Shown here: positions 7,911 through 15,992 of the stretch, piece by piece | Numbering within the stretch: the stretch's first letter is position 1 | How the letters are laid out: the number at the start of each line of letters is the position of its first letter | Assembly (NCBI GenBank): GCA_963698015.1 | Contig: OY969109.1 | Coordinates: forward strand, 868,001-932,000 | Origin: VAXT01 sp963698015 | Lineage (GTDB): Bacteria; Actinomycetota; Thermoleophilia; Gaiellales; Gaiellaceae | Direction: 5' to 3' | Length of the DNA stretch: 64,000 nt | Notes under the pieces: model-generated | What the model saw: the letters and a program-made list of their open reading frames with translations, nothing else | Told to the model about the DNA's origin: nothing | Database searches by the model: none | Translations under genes and position numbers: made by a program

Positions 7911-9245
7911 GCTTGTGATGTCAAGGCGCGCGGCCTTGGCGTGCGGCTCCGCCATCGCCCTGTAGTCGAGCGCCTTGTCGAGCGTATCGTCGTCGACACC
8001 GGCCTCTCGGGCGACCTCCCTGAGCGACCGCCCCGAGGCGGCAGCTTCCCTCACGATCTCGGTCGCCTTGTCGTACCCGATGTACGGGTTGAGCGCCGTC
8101 GCGGCCGAGAGCGTGAGCTCGGCGTAGCGCTCGCAGGTCTCGCGGTTCGCCTCGATGCCGTCGACGCACTTCTCGGCGAAGAGGCGAGCGGCCGCGGAGA
8201 GCAGGCGGATCGAGTCCAGGAGGTTGCGCGCGATCATCGGGACGAAGACGTTCAGCTCGAAGTGGCCCTGCATGCCGCCGACCGTGATCGCGGCGTCGTT
8301 CCCGATCACCTGGGCGGCGACCTGGGTGACGACCTCGGGGATGACGGGGTTGACCTTGCCGGGCATGATCGAGCTCCCTTTCTGGAGCTCGGGCAGCGCG
8401 ATCTCGGCGAGGCCCGCTCGAGGGCCGGAGCCCATCAGCCGGATGTCGTTCGCGATCTTCGTCAGCGAAACCGCGACGACCTTCATCGCGGCCGAGGCCT
8501 CGACGAGCCCGTCCCGCGCGGCCTGGGCCTCGAACGGATCGGCCGCCGCGAGGATCGTGAGGCCCGTCTCCTCGCTCAGGCGCGCGCGAACACGCTCGGC
8601 GAATTCCGGATGCGTGTTGAGGCCGGTTCCGACCGCGGTGCCGCCGAGCGGGATCTGGCCGACTCGCTCGAGCGTCGACTCGATGCGCGCGATGCTCTGG
8701 CGGACCTGGGCCGCGTAGCCGGCGAATTCCTGACCGAGTGTGACCGGGACGGCGTCCATCAGGTGGGTGCGGCCGGACTTGACGACGTCGTCGAACTCGG
8801 ATGCCTTCGCCTCGAGCGACTGCGCGAGCCGGTCGAGTGCAGGGACGAGGTCGTGCGTCAGCTGCTCGAGGGCGGCGAGGTGCACCGCGGACGGGAAGAC
8901 GTCGTTCGACGACTGGCCCATGTTCACGTCGTCGTTTGCGTGAACGCCCTCGCCGGCAAGCGTGGCGATCACCTCGTTCGCGTTCATGTTCGACGAGGTG
9001 CCCGAGCCGGTCTGGAAGACGTCGATCGGGAACTGGTCGTCGAGCTCGCCGCTCGCGATGCGGTCGCCGGCCGTCGCGATGCGCTCAGCCTTGTCGGCGT
9101 CGAGCAGCCCGAGGTCGGCGTTCACCCGTGCGGCCGCGGCCTTGATGCGCCCGAGCCAGCGGGCGACGTGCCTGGGAATCGGCTCGCCCGAGACCTGGAA
9201 GTTCTCTACCGCTTTCGTCGTCTCACCACCCCAGAGCTCGTCCAT
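7908..9245 (-). CDS. fumC: Fumarate hydratase, class II
   Basis: A 445-residue class II fumarase that interconverts fumarate and malate in the TCA cycle. Family landmarks are the TGSGTSSNMNANEV segment (near 79-92), SGRTHLMDA with active-site His171, and the signature GSSIMPGKVNP (290-300) whose Ser291 is the likely catalytic base. The protein begins MDELWGGETTKAVENF, about 20 residues shorter than usual at the N-terminus. An in-frame stop lies four codons upstream of this ATG, so no longer form is possible. A TAGACT hexamer 6 bases before the ATG suggests a leaderless mRNA. The C-terminal domain is present. Its neighbours (FNR, Fe-S carrier, complex I) suit central respiratory metabolism. 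Confidence 0.95.
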   Translation of the reverse strand: MDELWGGETTKAVENFQVSGEPIPRHVARWLGRIKAAAARVNADLGLLDADKAERIATAGDRIASGELDDQFPIDVFQTGSGTSSNMNANEVIATLAGEGVHANDDVNMGQSSNDVFPSAVHLAALEQLTHDLVPALDRLAQSLEAKASEFDDVVKSGRTHLMDAVPVTLGQEFAGYAAQVRQSIARIESTLERVGQIPLGGTAVGTGLNTHPEFAERVRARLSEETGLTILAAADPFEAQAARDGLVEASAAMKVVAVSLTKIANDIRLMGSGPRAGLAEIALPELQKGSSIMPGKVNPVIPEVVTQVAAQVIGNDAAITVGGMQGHFELNVFVPMIARNLLDSIRLLSAAARLFAEKCVDGIEANRETCERYAELTLSAATALNPYIGYDKATEIVREAAASGRSLREVAREAGVDDDTLDKALDYRAMAEPHAKAARLDITS

Positions 9246-9251
9246 CGACCG

Positions 9252-9257
9252 AGTCTA
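9252..9257 (-). promoter_or_regulatory. -10 element of fumC, leaderless
   Basis: TAGACT on the minus strand, 6 bases from the fumC ATG at 9245, with no ribosome site. Confidence 0.5.
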
Positions 9258-9310
9258 TCTCGGCGCCAATTCGCCACAGACAGGTGCGCTTTTCCCTACT
9301 ACGATCGCGG

Positions 9311-9342
9311 TGGGGAGGAGGCCGGGTGGGGAGGAGGCCGGG
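9311..9342. repeat. Two tandem copies of a 16-base G-rich unit
   Basis: The unit TGGGGAGGAGGCCGGG occurs at 9311-9326 and again exactly at 9327-9342, in the 148-base gap between fumC and the zinc ribbon gene. It is probably a local duplication. I see no gene or clear signal in the rest of this gap. Confidence 0.8.
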
Positions 9343-9393
9343 TGCGCCTTGATCAGGAGTCGCGCACGAGGCGCCTGACCAGGAGCCGGCGGG

Positions 9394-9606
9394 CTAGACG
9401 GTGCGCAGGCGGCGGAGGTGGAGGCTGCGCAGCTCGAGCGGCCGGTCGCGGAGCGCGCGGCGCGACTTCTCGCTCAGATCGTCCGGCTGGGCCCACCCGA
9501 CGTACCCGCAGCGCGGGCACTCACCGGTCGCGAGATGCGTGTGCGCACCGGCGACGAGCGAGCGACGCTCGCCACACGCCAGGCACTCGACGGAGTTCGG
9601 GGCCAT
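9394..9606 (-). CDS. Small zinc-ribbon protein
   Basis: A 70-residue protein with two CxxC pairs (ECLACGE near residue 8 and ECPRCGY near 30), the pattern of a treble-clef or zinc-ribbon metal site; HTH between them might also contribute. The C-terminal half is basic (KSRRALRDR, RSLHLRRLR), consistent with binding nucleic acid or an acidic partner. The ATG at 9606 has GGAG 7 bases upstream. It lies 60 bases downstream of the ferredoxin reductase gene on the same strand and could be co-transcribed. I do not recognise a specific family; a rubredoxin-like electron carrier is less likely because the knuckle spacing and aromatic core do not match. Confidence 0.7.
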   Translation of the reverse strand: MAPNSVECLACGERRSLVAGAHTHLATGECPRCGYVGWAQPDDLSEKSRRALRDRPLELRSLHLRRLRTV

Positions 9607-9666
9607 CGCTTGCTCCGATCGGCACGTACTCCGGCTCCTGTGACCCCCGATCGAGGGTTCCGCCGC

Positions 9667-10677
9667 TCAGTCCGTGGAGTACTTGGGCTGAACCTTCTCG
9701 CCGCGGATCTGCGCAATCGCGTTGTTCGCGGCGATCGCGGCCTCGCCCATGCCGATCGTGATCAGCGTGATCTTCCCGGGGTAGCCGGCCACGTCGCCGG
9801 CGGCGAACACGAGCGGCACGTTCGTCTCCATCGTCATCGGGTTGACCTTCAGCTGCCGCTTGCCCTCGAGCTCGATGCCCCAGTCGGCGATCGACCCGAG
9901 ATGCGAGACGAACCCGAGCAGCGTGATCAGCGCCTCGCAGTCGTAGCGCTCCAGCTCACCCGTCTTCGTGTTCTCGATCGTGACCGCCTCCATCTCGCCG
10001 TCGCCGTGCACCTCGCGAACCTCGTGCGGTGTCAGGATCCGAACCGCGCCCTCGTCCTCGAGCCGCTTCGCCTCGTTGACGGACGTCTCGAGCGCACGGA
10101 ACCGGTCGCGCCGGTGCACGAGCGTGATCGGAAGGTCGGCCGTGTCCTGGAGCCCGAGCGTCCAGTCCAGCGCCGAGTCGCCGCCGCCGACGATCACGCA
10201 GCGCTTGCCGGAGAACTGTGCCTTCTCCCGGACGACGTAGTGCAAGCCGCGCCCAAGCCACTCGTCGATTCCCTCGACGCCGAGCCTGCGCGGCTCGAAC
10301 GCGCCGTGGCCGGCGGTCACGATCATCGCGCGCGACAGATACGGCCCGCCCGTCTCCGTCGTCAGGGCGTAGATCTCCTCGCCGTTCTGGCTCAGCCGTT
10401 CGAGGGACCTCGCCTCTTCGCCGAGGATCACCTCGGCTCCGTACTGGAGCCCTTGCTCGACACAGAGGTCGACGAGGTTCTGGCCCAGGATCTTCGGGTG
10501 CCCGGCGACGTCGTAGACGTGCTTCTCCGGGTACGTCGCCGCGACCTGCCCACCGAGTTGCTCGAGGCTCTCGACGATCCGCACCGTCGCGTCGCGGTGC
10601 CCGGCGTAGTACGCCGCGGACAGCCCGACGGGCCCCGCGCCGAGAATCGTGATGTCGACGACGTCGCTAGTGCTCAC
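9667..10677 (-). CDS. Ferredoxin--NADP(+) reductase, thioredoxin-reductase-like type
   Basis: A 336-residue flavoprotein expected to move electrons between NADPH and ferredoxin or flavodoxin. The FAD Rossmann motif is at the N-terminus (ITILGAGPVGLSAAYYAG), the NADP(H) motif near residue 155 (VIVGGGDSALDWTLGL, then LVHRRDRFRA), and the second FAD contact at VFAADVAG-like FAAGDVAGYPGK near 290. The CxxC redox pair that defines thioredoxin reductase is absent, which places it in the YumC-type FNR group. The start is a GTG with TAGCAT 9 bases upstream. It lies beside an A-type Fe-S carrier and the zinc ribbon gene, fitting Fe-S or redox supply. Confidence 0.88.
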   Translation of the reverse strand: MSTSDVVDITILGAGPVGLSAAYYAGHRDATVRIVESLEQLGGQVAATYPEKHVYDVAGHPKILGQNLVDLCVEQGLQYGAEVILGEEARSLERLSQNGEEIYALTTETGGPYLSRAMIVTAGHGAFEPRRLGVEGIDEWLGRGLHYVVREKAQFSGKRCVIVGGGDSALDWTLGLQDTADLPITLVHRRDRFRALETSVNEAKRLEDEGAVRILTPHEVREVHGDGEMEAVTIENTKTGELERYDCEALITLLGFVSHLGSIADWGIELEGKRQLKVNPMTMETNVPLVFAAGDVAGYPGKITLITIGMGEAAIAANNAIAQIRGEKVQPKYSTD

Positions 10678-10686
10678 GGGACTGGA

Positions 10687-10692
10687 ATGCTA
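10687..10692 (-). promoter_or_regulatory. -10 element of the ferredoxin reductase gene, leaderless
   Basis: TAGCAT on the minus strand with 9 bases to the GTG start at 10677. Confidence 0.5.
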
Positions 10693-10834
10693 GATGCGTC
10701 TTCCGCACTGACACGCGGAAAGGCGCGTTCCGAGCCCTCGGCGAACCCCGTTCGCTTCGCAGGCACTAGGAACGCCGCGACGGCGGGCTTTGCCCGGCGT
10801 CGCTCACGAACGCAGCTCGGACGACCTACTAAGT

Positions 10835-10861
10835 CGCCGAAAGTCCGCAGGACTTTCGGCG
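10835..10861. terminator. Perfect 12-bp hairpin downstream of the Fe-S carrier gene
   Basis: CGCCGAAAGTCC (10835-10846), a GCA loop and GGACTTTCGGCG (10850-10861) pair perfectly. It begins 4 bases after the Fe-S carrier stop codon, where a terminator is expected, but no T-run follows on either strand. It could be a factor-aided terminator or a REP-type element. The remaining 140 bases towards 10693 hold no evident gene. Confidence 0.55.
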
Positions 10862-10865
10862 AAAC

Positions 10866-11270
10866 TCAGCCGCAGCCGGAGCCGCAGCCGCCGCCGGCGG
10901 GCATCTCACCCTCGGCGCCTTCCTCGACCTGGAAGGAGTGGCCACAGCCGCACGCCGAGGTCACGTTCGGGTTGTTGATCGCGAACCCACCCTGAAGCCC
11001 CTCGACGAAGTCGATCTGCGTGCCCTGCAGGTACGGCGCGCTGAACGGGTCGACGACGACGGGGACGCCGAGCGCGTCGATCTGGTGGTCGCCCTCCTGG
11101 GCGCCCGTGTCGAACCCGAGCGCGTACTCGAAGCCCGAGCAGCCGCCGCCCTGGACTGCGATGCGCAGCACCTCGGCCTCGCCGGCCGGCTCCTCCGCCA
11201 TCAGCTCACGGATCTTCGTCGCGGCATCCGCGGTGAGGCTGACCAGCGCTTGTTGCTCGATCGTCGCCAT
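10866..11270 (-). CDS. A-type Fe-S cluster carrier (HesB/IscA/ErpA family)
   Basis: A 134-residue scaffold or carrier that hands Fe-S clusters to apo-proteins. The three conserved cysteines are present: GGGCSGFEYAL near residue 57 and the SACGCGHSF pair near 112. Unusually, a glycine-rich tail follows with further cysteines (AGGGCGSGCG), giving possible extra ligands. The start was set at the ATG at 11270 (MATIEQQALVSL), where the family homology begins and TACGAT lies 7 bases upstream; an upstream in-frame start would add 26 residues of unlikely sequence. It is divergent from nuoA, whose complex needs many Fe-S clusters. Confidence 0.9.
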   Translation of the reverse strand: MATIEQQALVSLTADAATKIRELMAEEPAGEAEVLRIAVQGGGCSGFEYALGFDTGAQEGDHQIDALGVPVVVDPFSAPYLQGTQIDFVEGLQGGFAINNPNVTSACGCGHSFQVEEGAEGEMPAGGGCGSGCG

Positions 11271-11277
11271 CGGTCTC

Positions 11278-11283
11278 ATCGTA
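11278..11283 (-). promoter_or_regulatory. -10 element of the Fe-S carrier gene, leaderless
   Basis: TACGAT on the minus strand, 7 bases before the ATG at 11270. Confidence 0.5.
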
Positions 11284-11423
11284 GCAACGTGCCGGGCCGT
11301 CTCAACGCGGCCCCGAGGCGGAGAGTTTGTAACAGCCGATACCCTCATCGTTGAGCGGAATCCCCGGCCGCTCGTGCCGTGGTACGTTACGCGCCGAATT
11401 GGCCCGGAACGGTCGGCGCGCAG

Positions 11424-11786
11424 ATGCTCGATAGCTGGCTCCCGTTCCTCATGTACGGGGTGCTCGCGTTCGTGATTCCGGCGTCCATGATCCTGATGTC
11501 GTTCGTCTTCGCCACGCGCCCGGCGCGCAGGACGCGAACGCGGCAGCTGCCCTTCGAGTCCGGCGTCTCAGAGGGGCCGCCGAAGTCGAACCGCTTCACG
11601 ATCAGCTTCTACCTGACGGCGATGCTCTTCATCGTCTTCGACATCGAGATCGTCTACCTCTACCCGCTCGGCGTCGTGCTCAAGAAGCTCGGCTGGTTCG
11701 GCTTCGCCGAGCTCGGGTTTTTCATCGCGATCCTCGCGCTCGCGTACGTCTACATCTGGCGAAAGGGAGCCCTCAAGTGGCGGTGA
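11424..11786 (+). CDS. nuoA: NADH-quinone oxidoreductase subunit A
   Basis: Subunit A of complex I, 120 residues with three transmembrane helices: about 8-28 (FLMYGVLAFVIPASMILMSF), 60-82 (SFYLTAMLFIVFDIEIVYLYP) and 92-112. The loop with PFESGVSEG and the acidic FDIEIVYLYPLG segment are family hallmarks near the quinone channel. The ATG at 11424 fits the usual start of the first helix; a GTG 45 bases upstream would add unlikely residues. It is the first gene of a 14-subunit operon. The 3' end overlaps nuoB by 10 bases. No confident promoter could be read in the 150-base gap from the divergent Fe-S carrier gene. Confidence 0.93.
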   Translation: MLDSWLPFLMYGVLAFVIPASMILMSFVFATRPARRTRTRQLPFESGVSEGPPKSNRFTISFYLTAMLFIVFDIEIVYLYPLGVVLKKLGWFGFAELGFFIAILALAYVYIWRKGALKWR

Positions 11787-12361
11787 GGAAGAAGCAGCGG
11801 CTCGCCGACTACGGCCTCAACTCGGAGCGCGTGCTGATGCCGGGCAAGGGCCCCGGCGTCTTCGAGCAGGAGCTCGGCGAGCTCGAGGACAAGCTGATGC
11901 TGACGACCGTCGCCAAGGCGGTGCACTGGGCGCAGGGCAACTCGATCTGGCCGGACACGTTCGGCCTCGCCTGCTGCGCGATCGAGATGATGTCGATCGT
12001 CTCGTCGCGCTACGACATCGCGCGCTTCGGCGCCGAGGTCTTCCGCTCGTCGCCGCGCCAGGCGGACCTGCTGATCGTGTCCGGCCGCGTCGCGCACAAG
12101 ATGGCCGCACCGCTTCGCCAGATCTACGACCAGATGCTCGAGCCGAAGTGGGTGATCGCGATGGGCGCCTGCGCCAGCTCCGGCGGGATGTTCAACAACT
12201 ACGCGATCCTGCAGGGCGTCGACAAGATCGTCGCCGTCGACATCCACGTGCCGGGCTGCCCGCCGCGCCCGGAGGCGCTCGTCGAGGGCATCGTTCGACT
12301 CCAGGAGAAGATCAAGGCAGGCGTGCCTCCCGCGTACGAGATCCGCGGGGTCGCGAGCTGA
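11777..12361 (+). CDS. nuoB: NADH-quinone oxidoreductase subunit B
   Basis: The 194-residue subunit that holds cluster N2, the last Fe-S centre before quinone. The four ligands are visible: the adjacent pair Cys66-Cys67 (GLACCAIEMM), Cys132 (GACASSGG) and Cys161 (HVPGCPPRPE). It begins with GTG inside the end of nuoA (10-base overlap), indicating translational coupling. The N-terminal 45 residues are a basic and then acidic extension, longer than in compact homologues. It acts on the cytoplasmic face at the junction with the membrane arm. Confidence 0.96.
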   Translation: MAVRKKQRLADYGLNSERVLMPGKGPGVFEQELGELEDKLMLTTVAKAVHWAQGNSIWPDTFGLACCAIEMMSIVSSRYDIARFGAEVFRSSPRQADLLIVSGRVAHKMAAPLRQIYDQMLEPKWVIAMGACASSGGMFNNYAILQGVDKIVAVDIHVPGCPPRPEALVEGIVRLQEKIKAGVPPAYEIRGVAS

Positions 12362-12900
12362 CCTTCGAAAGCATCCCTGGGCTGGTCGAGCGCACGGAGG
12401 CGTACGGCGAGACGACGCTCGTCGTCGACCCGTCCCGCATCGTCGAGGCCTGCACGCACCTCCGCGCCGAGGAGGGCTTCAACTTCCTGTCCGACATCAC
12501 GGCCGTCGACTACCTCGGCTGGGGCGAACGGCACGTCGCCGGCTACTACGGGACCGCCGCGGGGCGCGATCTCGGCTCGGAGAGCTCACAGGGGTTCGCG
12601 CGCAGGCCGGACCCGAAGCCCGCCCGCTTCGCGGTCAACTACCACCTGCTGGCGATTCCCGGCGCGAACGTAGTCCGGGTCCAGCTCTGGCTCGAGGACG
12701 GACAGAGCGTCCAGAGCGTGGTCGACGTCTGGCCGACCGCGGACTGGCACGAGCGCGAGGCCTACGACCTGATGGGCATCCGCTTCGACGGCCACCCGAA
12801 CCTGAGCCGGATCCTGATGGAGGACGACTGGGAGGGGCACCCGCTGCGCAAGGACTATCCGATCGGCGGCGAGCCGGTCCGGTTCTCGGGAGACGAGTGA
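12358..12900 (+). CDS. nuoC: NADH-quinone oxidoreductase subunit C, apparent CTG start
   Basis: The 30-kDa peripheral subunit, 180 residues. Its signature runs HEREAYDLMGIRFDGHPNL then ILMEDDWEGHPLRKDYP near the C-terminus. Homology begins at LTFESIPGLVE, right after the nuoB stop. The frame has no ATG, GTG or TTG near this point; the only initiator that fits is CTG at 12358, forming CTGA with the nuoB TGA in the same 4-base overlap as the GTGA and ATGA junctions elsewhere in this operon. The alternative in-frame ATG at 12148 would overlap nuoB by 214 bases. Residues about 60-90 hold a Gly/Arg-rich insert absent from compact homologues. Confidence 0.9.
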   Translation: MTFESIPGLVERTEAYGETTLVVDPSRIVEACTHLRAEEGFNFLSDITAVDYLGWGERHVAGYYGTAAGRDLGSESSQGFARRPDPKPARFAVNYHLLAIPGANVVRVQLWLEDGQSVQSVVDVWPTADWHEREAYDLMGIRFDGHPNLSRILMEDDWEGHPLRKDYPIGGEPVRFSGDE

Positions 12901-14159
12901 TGGCGGTCACCGAGCCTCGGAAGATCTACAGCGAGACGCGCATTCCGGCACCGATCCCGACCACGCTCCAGGTTCCCGCCGACCTCGAGGACTCGGAAGA
13001 CGTCCTCCAGGTCAACTTCGGGCCGAACCACCCGTCGACGCACGGAGTGCTCCGGCTCGTCGTCGACCTCTCCGGCGAGCGGGTCGTCGGACTGCGCGCA
13101 GTGATCGGCTACCTGCACACCGGCTTCGAGAAGAACATGGAGCAGAAGACGTGGTGGAAGGCGATCACGTACCCGGAGCGGATCGACTACGTCTCCTTCC
13201 AGAACAACGAGCTCGTCTTCGTGCTCGCGATCGAGAAGCTGCTCGGGCTCGACGTCCCGCCGAAGGCGACCTGGATGCGGACGCTGCTCTGCGAGCTGAA
13301 CCGGATCCACTCGCATCTCGTCTTCCTCGGGACGAGCGCGCTCGAGCTGGGAGCGATCTCGATGTTCTGGTACTGCTTCCGCGAGCGCGACATGGTGCTC
13401 GACCTGTCCGAGCTCGTGACGGGGATGCGGATGCACACGCGCTACTTCCAGGCCGGCGGGCTGGCCGAGGACGTGCCGCGCGGCTTCGAGGCCGAGTGCC
13501 GCAAGTTCGTCGAGTGGATGCCGAAGGCGCTCGACGAGTACGAAGCGATCCTCTCGCGCAACGAGATCTGGCTCGAGCGCACGCGGGGCATCGGCCTGCT
13601 CTCCGCCGAGGACGCGATCGCGCTCGGGCAGTCCGGCCCGGTGCTGCGCGCGTCCGGCGTCGACTGGGACCTGCGCCGCGACCAGCCGTACCTCGCGTAT
13701 CCCGCGCTCGACTTCGACGTGCCCGTCTATCCGAACGGCGACGTCTACGACCGCTACCTCGTGCGCATGGACGAGATGCGCGAGTCGGTTCGGATCATCG
13801 AGCAGTGCCTCGACGGGATGCCCGAGGGGCCGTGGATCGCGGACGACCGCAAGGTCGTGCTCCCGCCGCGGCACGAGCTGCACACCTCGATGGAGTCGCT
13901 GATCCACCACTTCAAGATCGTCACGGAGGGCTACCGCGTGCCCGAGGGCGAGGTCTACGTGACCGTCGAGTCGGCCCGCGGCGAGATGGGGTGTTACGTC
14001 GTTTCCGACGGCGGGCCGAAGCCGTGGCGCGTGAAGTTCCGCGCGCCGTCGTTCGTCGCGCTGGAGGCCACGGCGACCTGCATGAGGGACGCTCTGGTCG
14101 CGGACATGATCGCGATCGTCGGCTCGCTGGACAGCGTCATGGGAGAGGTCGACCGGTGA
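12900..14159 (+). CDS. nuoD: NADH-quinone oxidoreductase subunit D
   Basis: The 49-kDa subunit, 419 residues, which with NuoB forms the quinone-binding pocket and is related to NiFe-hydrogenase large subunits. The segment FGPNHPSTHGVLRL (near 40) contains the conserved His loop that contacts quinone; IGYLHTGFEKNME and YCFRERD are further family landmarks. The start is ATG at 12900 overlapping the nuoC TGA by one base; GTG at 12897 immediately upstream is equally possible and would add one residue. GGGAG lies 8 bases before the ATG. Confidence 0.96.
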   Translation: MAVTEPRKIYSETRIPAPIPTTLQVPADLEDSEDVLQVNFGPNHPSTHGVLRLVVDLSGERVVGLRAVIGYLHTGFEKNMEQKTWWKAITYPERIDYVSFQNNELVFVLAIEKLLGLDVPPKATWMRTLLCELNRIHSHLVFLGTSALELGAISMFWYCFRERDMVLDLSELVTGMRMHTRYFQAGGLAEDVPRGFEAECRKFVEWMPKALDEYEAILSRNEIWLERTRGIGLLSAEDAIALGQSGPVLRASGVDWDLRRDQPYLAYPALDFDVPVYPNGDVYDRYLVRMDEMRESVRIIEQCLDGMPEGPWIADDRKVVLPPRHELHTSMESLIHHFKIVTEGYRVPEGEVYVTVESARGEMGCYVVSDGGPKPWRVKFRAPSFVALEATATCMRDALVADMIAIVGSLDSVMGEVDR

Positions 14160-14623
14160 GCTCTTTGCAGGACGAGATCCGTGTGGCGGCCGAGCCGTAC
14201 CCGGACAAGAAGTCGGCGGTGATGAGTGGGCTGCGGCTCGCGCAGAACGAGTACGGCGGCTGGCTCCCGCCGGAGGCGCTCGTCGAGGTGGCCGAGGCGC
14301 TCGACCTGACGCCGGCGCACGTGCAGTCGGTCGCGTCGTTCTACGACCTGTACAACCTGGCTCCGACCGGCGAGCACGTCGTCGAGGTCTGCACGAACGT
14401 CTCGTGCGCGCTCGTCGGGGCGCAGCAGGTCGTCGACGCGTTCTCGGATGAGCTCGGGATCCGGCCCGGCGAGACGAGCGAGGACGGCAAGGTCACGCTA
14501 CGGACGATCGAGTGCGCAGGCGGCTGCGGCTACGCGCCGGTCGTCGTCCTCGACCACCGCTACCGGGAGCCGACCCGCCCGGAGGACGTGCGCGCGATCG
14601 TCGAGGAGCTTCGCAATGGCTGA
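14156..14623 (+). CDS. nuoE: NADH-quinone oxidoreductase subunit E
   Basis: The 24-kDa thioredoxin-like subunit, 155 residues, carrying [2Fe-2S] cluster N1a of the NADH-oxidising module. The four ligands are Cys79 and Cys84 (VCTNVSCALVG) and Cys120 and Cys124 (ECAGGCGYAP). It starts with GTG at 14156 in a GTGA overlap with the nuoD stop codon and ends 8 bases inside nuoF, which it partners in the complex. Confidence 0.95.
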   Translation: MSSLQDEIRVAAEPYPDKKSAVMSGLRLAQNEYGGWLPPEALVEVAEALDLTPAHVQSVASFYDLYNLAPTGEHVVEVCTNVSCALVGAQQVVDAFSDELGIRPGETSEDGKVTLRTIECAGGCGYAPVVVLDHRYREPTRPEDVRAIVEELRNG

Positions 14624-15941
14624 CGAGCTGCAGCTGGTCCTCGCCGGAGCCGACGAGCGCGACCTGACGAAGCTCGCCGAGTACCGCGCGATCGGCGGCT
14701 ACGCGATGCTCGAGAAAGCGCGGGGCATGACCCGCGAGGCCGTCATCGAGGAGATCTCGAGCGCGAGCCTTCGCGGGCGGGGCGGCGCCGGCTTTCCGAT
14801 GGGCCGCAAGCTGAGCCTCGTCCAGCCGCCCGAGGCTGCGGGCAAGCCCACGTACGTCGTCGCCAACGCGGACGAGTCGGAGCCGGGCTCGTTCAAGGAT
14901 CGCGAGATCATGAGCCGGGTTCCGCACCGCTTCATCGAGGGCTGCCTGATCGCCGCGCACGCGATCGGATCCCGGCACGTCTTCATCTACATCCGAGGCG
15001 AGTACCTGGCCGAGTTCGAGGTGCTGAAAGCGGCCGCAGACGAGGCGCGTGAGACGGGCGTGCTCGGCGACGTGACGCTCGTCATCCATCGCGGCGCAGG
15101 CGCGTACATCTGCGGTGAGGAGACGGCGCTGCTCGAATCGCTCGAAGGCAAGCGCGGGCAACCGAGGCCCCGTCCGCCGTTCCCGCCGATCGCCGGCCTC
15201 TACGAGTCGCCGACGCTGATCAACAACGTCCAGACGATCGCGAACGTGCCGATCATCCTCGACCTCGGCGTCGCCGAGTACAAGAAGATCGGGCCCGAGT
15301 CGTCGCCCGGCACGGTCGTCTACTCGCTGTCCGGCAACGTGGAGCGGCCGGGGAACTACGAGCTTCCGCTCGGGACGACGCTGCGCGAGCTGATCTACGA
15401 CGTCGGCGGCGGGATCCCGAACGGCCGGGCGCTGAAGGCGATCATCCCCGGCGGCTCGTCCGTGCCGGTGTTCACGCCAGACCAGATCGACACGCCCGCC
15501 GACTTCGACTCGATCCAGGCCGCCGGGTCGTTCCTCGGCTCCGCAGCGATCATCGTCGTGGACGACCGGGCCTGCATGGTCCAGCTCGCCCTGCGCGCCG
15601 AGAAGTTCTACATGCATGAGTCGTGCGGGAAGTGCACGCCGTGCCGCGAGGGGACGCGTTGGATGGTCGGCTTGCTCGAGAAGATCGAGTCGGGTCGCGC
15701 GGAGCATTCGGATCTCGATCTCCTGCGGAACGTGTGCGATCGCGTCGAGGGTCGGTCGCTGTGTGCGCTGGGCGACTTCGCCGTCTGGCCGGTCCGCAGC
15801 TACATCGACAAGTACCGCGCCGAGTTCGAGGCGCACATCGACGAGGGCGGGTGCCCCTACGGCGGCAAGTCGTCGGTCGAAGGAGTCATGGCCCCGATTG
15901 ACCTGCACCGCCACTTGCCACTCGCCAAGGTGCCGGCGTGA
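14616..15941 (+). CDS. nuoF: NADH-quinone oxidoreductase subunit F
   Basis: The 51-kDa subunit, 441 residues, that binds NADH and FMN and holds [4Fe-4S] cluster N3. SLRGRGGAGFPMG (51-63) and GAGAYICGEETALLESLEG (near 160-178) form the FMN and NADH sites. The cluster ligands are Cys337, Cys340 and Cys343 (ESCGKCTPCREG) and Cys383 (SLCALGD). The ATG at 14616 overlaps the end of nuoE by 8 bases. It is followed by the only real gap in the operon (97 bases), which holds an inverted repeat. Confidence 0.96.
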   Translation: MADELQLVLAGADERDLTKLAEYRAIGGYAMLEKARGMTREAVIEEISSASLRGRGGAGFPMGRKLSLVQPPEAAGKPTYVVANADESEPGSFKDREIMSRVPHRFIEGCLIAAHAIGSRHVFIYIRGEYLAEFEVLKAAADEARETGVLGDVTLVIHRGAGAYICGEETALLESLEGKRGQPRPRPPFPPIAGLYESPTLINNVQTIANVPIILDLGVAEYKKIGPESSPGTVVYSLSGNVERPGNYELPLGTTLRELIYDVGGGIPNGRALKAIIPGGSSVPVFTPDQIDTPADFDSIQAAGSFLGSAAIIVVDDRACMVQLALRAEKFYMHESCGKCTPCREGTRWMVGLLEKIESGRAEHSDLDLLRNVCDRVEGRSLCALGDFAVWPVRSYIDKYRAEFEAHIDEGGCPYGGKSSVEGVMAPIDLHRHLPLAKVPA

Positions 15942-15992
15942 GCCGGCCGCGCAGCGGCCTGTCCGCGCGCAGCGCGGATGAGGGGAGGGGGC

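Noticed and set aside
9667..10677. Thioredoxin reductase
   Set aside because: The CxxC disulfide pair required for that activity is absent; the ferredoxin-NADP reductase type fits better.
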